Source: Candidatus Nitrosopumilus sp.
GTDB taxonomy: Archaea > Thermoproteota > Nitrososphaeria > Nitrososphaerales > Nitrosopumilaceae
NCBI GenBank assembly: GCA_022758935.1
Contig: JAEMQG010000156.1
Location: forward strand, 1 to 7,963
Length of the DNA: 7,963 nt
Reading direction: 5' to 3'
The position numbers were made by a program, and so were the translations under genes. Within the stretch, counting starts at the first letter, position 1, and every line of letters begins with the position of its first letter. Below, one piece after another: positions 5,922 through 7,963 of the stretch. The notes under the pieces were generated by a model, which worked only from the letters and a program-made list of their open reading frames with translations, had not been told where the DNA came from and did not search any database.

Positions 5922-6194
5922 TTACTCTGATCCTTTGTTTGTACTCTTTCTGGAACCCGTTCCTCTACCTGTAATTCTTGTCATTCCTTCAGTTGAAGGC
6001 CTAGGTTTTGAATTTGGCATGTCGCCCAATCTTCTTGAACCAGTTCCTCTACCTGTGTGAACCATTCTATTTGCTGCCTGTTTTTTTGTTTCGTCTTGTA
6101 CTTTTTTGAATGCGTCTCCTGCCCATTCTTTTCCAGTATCATCTATTTCCCTTGTTCCTGTCCCTCTACCGGTTCTAATTCTAATTTTAGTCAT
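5922..6194 (-). CDS. Small basic protein with three TGRGTG(S/T)R repeats
   Basis: A 90-residue protein that I cannot assign to a named family. Three near-identical octapeptides, TGRGTGTR (8-15), TGRGTGSR (47-54) and TGRGTGSR (75-82), are each preceded by a basic/hydrophobic stretch. Residues about 20-44 between the first two copies are charged and probably helical (KEWAGDAFKK...KKQAANRM). By my count there are 21 Arg/Lys against 10 Asp/Glu, a net charge near +11. There is no signal peptide, membrane segment or cysteine. Gly-Arg-rich repeats with this charge suggest binding to nucleic acid or another polyanion, by analogy with RGG-type tails, but that is inference. The ATG at 6194 has a strong TATA box 22-33 nt upstream and no ribosome-binding site, so the mRNA is probably leaderless. 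It appears monocistronic, ending at a T-rich tract. The protein repeats also show at DNA level, which argues for fairly recent duplication or strong constraint. Confidence 0.8.
   Translation of the reverse strand: MTKIRIRTGRGTGTREIDDTGKEWAGDAFKKVQDETKKQAANRMVHTGRGTGSRRLGDMPNSKPRPSTEGMTRITGRGTGSRKSTNKGSE
5949..6173 (-). repeat. Three DNA copies of the TGRGTGSR-coding unit
   Basis: The units lie at 5949-5972, 6033-6056 and 6150-6173. The first two share 19 of 20 bases over 5953-5972 and 6037-6056 (plus-strand core TTCCTCTACCTGT); the third matches 15 of 20. Spacing is unequal (84 and 117 bp) and in frame, so this is an internal gene repeat and not a CRISPR or tandem array. Confidence 0.75.
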
Positions 6195-6215
6195 ACTGGA
6201 GATTAATTGATCTTG

Positions 6216-6227
6216 TATTTATTTAAT
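6216..6227 (-). promoter_or_regulatory. TATA box for the TGRGTGSR protein gene
   Basis: ATTAAATAAATA on the minus strand lies 22-33 nt before the ATG at 6194. It is the best TATA box in the window and its distance predicts transcription start at or within a few bases of the ATG. The adjoining dyad at 6226-6243 overlaps its upstream edge. Confidence 0.6.
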
Positions 6228-6243
6228 CTCATGATGGTGAGAT
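6226..6243. promoter_or_regulatory. Candidate operator ATCTCA-N6-TGAGAT
   Basis: A perfect dyad with 6-bp arms (6226-6231 and 6238-6243) and a 6-nt spacer. It abuts and slightly overlaps the upstream edge of the TATA box of the gene starting at 6194, where the BRE and TFB contacts lie. A regulator bound here could block or aid TBP/TFB. The opposite-strand gene starts 111 nt away, so it may sense both promoters. Confidence 0.35.
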
Positions 6244-6318
6244 AACATCGTATTTTGTACAATTTGAATATAATCACTCAAAAATTATATTCTAAATCTA
6301 TCTGACATAACCCATGAC

Positions 6319-6326
6319 TTTATCTT
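6319..6326 (+). promoter_or_regulatory. Weak TATA-like box for the exported orphan gene
   Basis: TTTATCTT lies 28-35 nt before the ATG at 6354. It is a modest match to box A, at the right distance for a short leader or leaderless start. No ribosome-binding site precedes the ATG. Confidence 0.3.
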
Positions 6327-6353
6327 TTCAGGTTTACTCACCATGTTTGTTTT

Positions 6354-7169
6354 ATGAAAAATAAATTATATTTTCTAATTCCTTTAATTGCCATTATTCT
6401 GATTGTCTCCAATGCTTTTTTTGGTCATTTGCTCTTTAGCTCGCCATATGGTCAGGATATCAACAAATATTCCATCTATGTTCATCTTCAACCTGAATGG
6501 AATAGTTATCCTGGAAATATTTTCTATGATATCACAAATGTGTGGACTAGCTCCAATTCAAAATCAGATATTAAAGGATTTGATACAAACTCTTACGATA
6601 CTACATTTGATGATTATAATTTTAATGAACTGTTATATCAAAACCAAAAATCATTTGTGGAATTAAAACATGCATTTAGTAATTGTGAATCAAGTTGGAA
6701 ACCACATCTTTATCGATACGCTGTTGATAGTATTCGAAATAAAATCGAATTTGTTCAAGGAGTTCAACTAAATAATGATCCATACATATCGATTTTCCCA
6801 AACATATCAAATGAAAAATATAGTTCAGAAAAACAAGAGGAAATTATAAAACAAGGATATGCTCAATTCATACCAATCTGCACTTCAAAAAATTCAACTT
6901 CTTATGAATTTGCAGTTTCAATAAATGACAAGAATACTGCTTTTGATGTATATTTCATACCCTCTAAAATTGAATTGGAGAATTATTTGGAAAACAGTTC
7001 TTTTATTTTTTATACTCAAAAAGGATGCTCTGCAATTAATTATTATAGTTTTAGCGGTACTTGTAATAATGTGGAGAAAAATTCAGGCTTGCTTATAGTA
7101 ATACCCGACAATCTAAAACTATCATTAACTAAAGTGAAAATTAGTTTGCATGAAAAATCATTAGATTGA
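6354..7169 (+). CDS. Hypothetical exported or membrane-anchored protein, 271 residues
   Basis: I do not recognise this family. The N-terminus has two lysines, then a hydrophobic stretch at about 5-23 with no lipobox cysteine, so it is either a signal peptide or an anchor; a small-residue cleavage region (SNAFFG, 19-24) could serve. The remaining ~240 residues are polar, rich in N, S, Y and F, and look extracytoplasmic. Four cysteines (C111, C176, C225, C237) could form two disulfides outside the cell, and N-x-S/T sites at N150, N180 and N214 would allow archaeal N-glycosylation. The ATG at 6354 starts right before the KNK-hydrophobic leader. It is divergent from the TGRGTGSR gene and converges on the CorA gene with one base between stop codons. 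A link to the surface-glycan genes is possible but only by location. Confidence 0.75.
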   Translation: MKNKLYFLIPLIAIILIVSNAFFGHLLFSSPYGQDINKYSIYVHLQPEWNSYPGNIFYDITNVWTSSNSKSDIKGFDTNSYDTTFDDYNFNELLYQNQKSFVELKHAFSNCESSWKPHLYRYAVDSIRNKIEFVQGVQLNNDPYISIFPNISNEKYSSEKQEEIIKQGYAQFIPICTSKNSTSYEFAVSINDKNTAFDVYFIPSKIELENYLENSSFIFYTQKGCSAINYYSFSGTCNNVEKNSGLLIVIPDNLKLSLTKVKISLHEKSLD

Positions 7170-7170
7170 A

Positions 7171-7963
7171 TTATGATAAACTACTAATCCAACCCCTTTT
7201 TTTGAAAAAAACAAACATTAACACTACTGGAATAAATGAAACGATAATTATTACAATAAACGATGTAAACGGTCCTAAAATTGTCGACTGGTTTCCAATT
7301 CCTCCAGGTAAATTAATGTTCATCCCATAAAATGCTGCAATAATCGTTGCAGGAATTGAAAAGGTGAAAACTATTGTTAAAGCCGCAAGCACTTTATTTG
7401 TTTGTTCAGTACTGAGCATGAAATCCGTATCTTTGTAAATTTCCATTGTTTCTCTTGATTCTTCTAGAGTTTCTATTACTTTGTCTAGATGATCAATTAC
7501 ATCATCAAAATACAGTGAAAGATCGTCACCATCAGCAAATTTTTTAATGTTTTTAGCGACTTCTAATACAAATTTCTTTAATGGATTTGCTATTCTCCTC
7601 ATTCTATTTATTTCTCTTCTAAGCAATGCGATATTTTTTGCAACAGATTTTGACTCATCAAACACTCCAACTTCTAAATCATCTAAATTAGCAATTACTC
7701 TTCTCGATATGTGCAAGAGATCATCTACTAGAATATCTATTATCTCATGAAGTAAAAATCCGGGTGATTTTCCAAGTAACCTTTCTTTTCTATGTTGATC
7801 AGAATCATTTTTACAAATATTTACTAAATCCACTAGTGGTTTTAAATCTCCTTGATGAACAGTTACTAGAAAATCTTTCCCTACAAATATGGAGAGCTTG
7901 CTATTTTTTGAAATTTTAACTTGTTGAACAAGTGGCGGAAAATGCAATATTACAAAAAAATGG
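7171..7963 (-). CDS. corA: CorA-type divalent metal-ion channel, 5' end cut by window edge
   Basis: A membrane channel for Mg2+ (possibly Co2+/Ni2+) of the CorA 2-TM-GxN family, acting as a homopentamer. The 263 visible codons cover the end of the cytosolic alpha/beta domain (FFVILHFPPL, then SIFVGKDFLVTVH), the long helical stalk with charged heptads, TM1 (about 192-212) ending in the signature YGMN (212-215), the periplasmic-side loop NLPGG, and TM2 (about 233-253) followed by the basic KKRGW end. The reading frame stays open to position 7963, and the residues upstream of the in-frame TTG at 7947 (HFFVI) fit the family, so that TTG is not the start; some 50-60 N-terminal residues probably lie outside the window. 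It converges on the exported orphan gene with a 1-nt gap, so the transcripts' 3' ends must overlap. Metal specificity cannot be set by sequence alone. Confidence 0.92.
   Translation of the reverse strand, partial: HFFVILHFPPLVQQVKISKNSKLSIFVGKDFLVTVHQGDLKPLVDLVNICKNDSDQHRKERLLGKSPGFLLHEIIDILVDDLLHISRRVIANLDDLEVGVFDESKSVAKNIALLRREINRMRRIANPLKKFVLEVAKNIKKFADGDDLSLYFDDVIDHLDKVIETLEESRETMEIYKDTDFMLSTEQTNKVLAALTIVFTFSIPATIIAAFYGMNINLPGGIGNQSTILGPFTSFIVIIIVSFIPVVLMFVFFKKRGWISSLS
7197..7203 (+). terminator. T7 tract ending the exported orphan's transcript
   Basis: CCCC followed by seven T lies 27 nt past the TGA of the plus-strand gene and within the converging CorA coding region, where it encodes the FKKRG segment. 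It is the first strong T tract downstream and a plausible U-tract stop, making the plus transcript antisense to the CorA 3' end. Confidence 0.4.

Noticed and set aside
5949..6173. CRISPR-like repeat array
   Set aside because: Only three imperfect copies with unequal spacing, in frame and encoding the same octapeptide; this is an internal gene repeat.
6343..6357. Four-codon frame (MFVL) ending at ATGA with the exported orphan's start
   Set aside because: Too short to judge, although the start-stop overlap could matter for translation; no further support.
6403..7750. Reading frames at 6403-6666 and 7547-7750
   Set aside because: The first overlaps the exported orphan in another frame; the second is antisense to CorA. 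Neither has protein-like features of its own.
7945..7947. CorA start at TTG (7947)
   Set aside because: The frame is open to the window edge and the upstream residues HFFVI match the CorA core strand, so the gene is truncated rather than starting here.
1..7963. tRNA, rRNA, C/D-box RNA, insertion sequence or integrase attachment site
   Set aside because: No cloverleaf-like arms, paired C/D boxes at proper spacing, transposase motifs or terminal inverted repeats were seen on either strand.

Overview
The window reads as AT-rich archaeal DNA, most likely from a group I.1a ammonia-oxidising thaumarchaeon (Nitrososphaerota; Nitrosopumilus/Nitrosarchaeum-like). That placement is inference. It rests on low GC, archaeal TATA boxes 22-38 nt upstream of several starts, few Shine-Dalgarno sites, U-tract style ends, an archaeal-type UDP-GlcNAc 2-epimerase, a CorA with GMN motif, and several orphan small or exported proteins. 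No marker gene (rRNA, tRNA, amo) is present to prove it.

Layout, left to right: an orphan 130-residue protein with a C-terminal CxxC (minus, 48-440); a dyad-rich non-coding stretch (441-766); a complete non-hydrolysing UDP-N-acetylglucosamine 2-epimerase (minus, 767-1858); a spacer (1859-2167) holding what looks like a small frameshifted reading frame; then a two-gene minus-strand operon of a DltD/AlgJ-like SGNH membrane protein (3683-4720) followed by an AlgI-type MBOAT O-acyltransferase (2168-3640). Across a 162-bp divergent promoter region lies a membrane-anchored family 2 glycosyltransferase (plus, 4883-5758). The right part holds a 90-residue basic protein carrying three copies of TGRGTG(S/T)R (minus, 5922-6194), a divergent exported orphan (plus, 6354-7169), and a CorA-type metal-ion channel (minus, from 7171, its 5' end cut off by the window edge).

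The epimerase (UDP-ManNAc supply), the polyprenyl-phosphate-type glycosyltransferase and the MBOAT/SGNH pair can be read together as cell-surface glycan synthesis and decoration. The epimerase would make a nucleotide sugar, the glycosyltransferase would load a sugar onto a lipid carrier, and the MBOAT/SGNH pair would add an acyl (probably acetyl) group outside the membrane. Shared membership in one pathway is inferred from proximity; only the SGNH-MBOAT pair is clearly co-transcribed. The most unusual items are the triple TGRGTGSR protein with a dyad abutting its TATA box, the archaeal MBOAT/SGNH pair, and the cluster of inverted repeats at 506-768.
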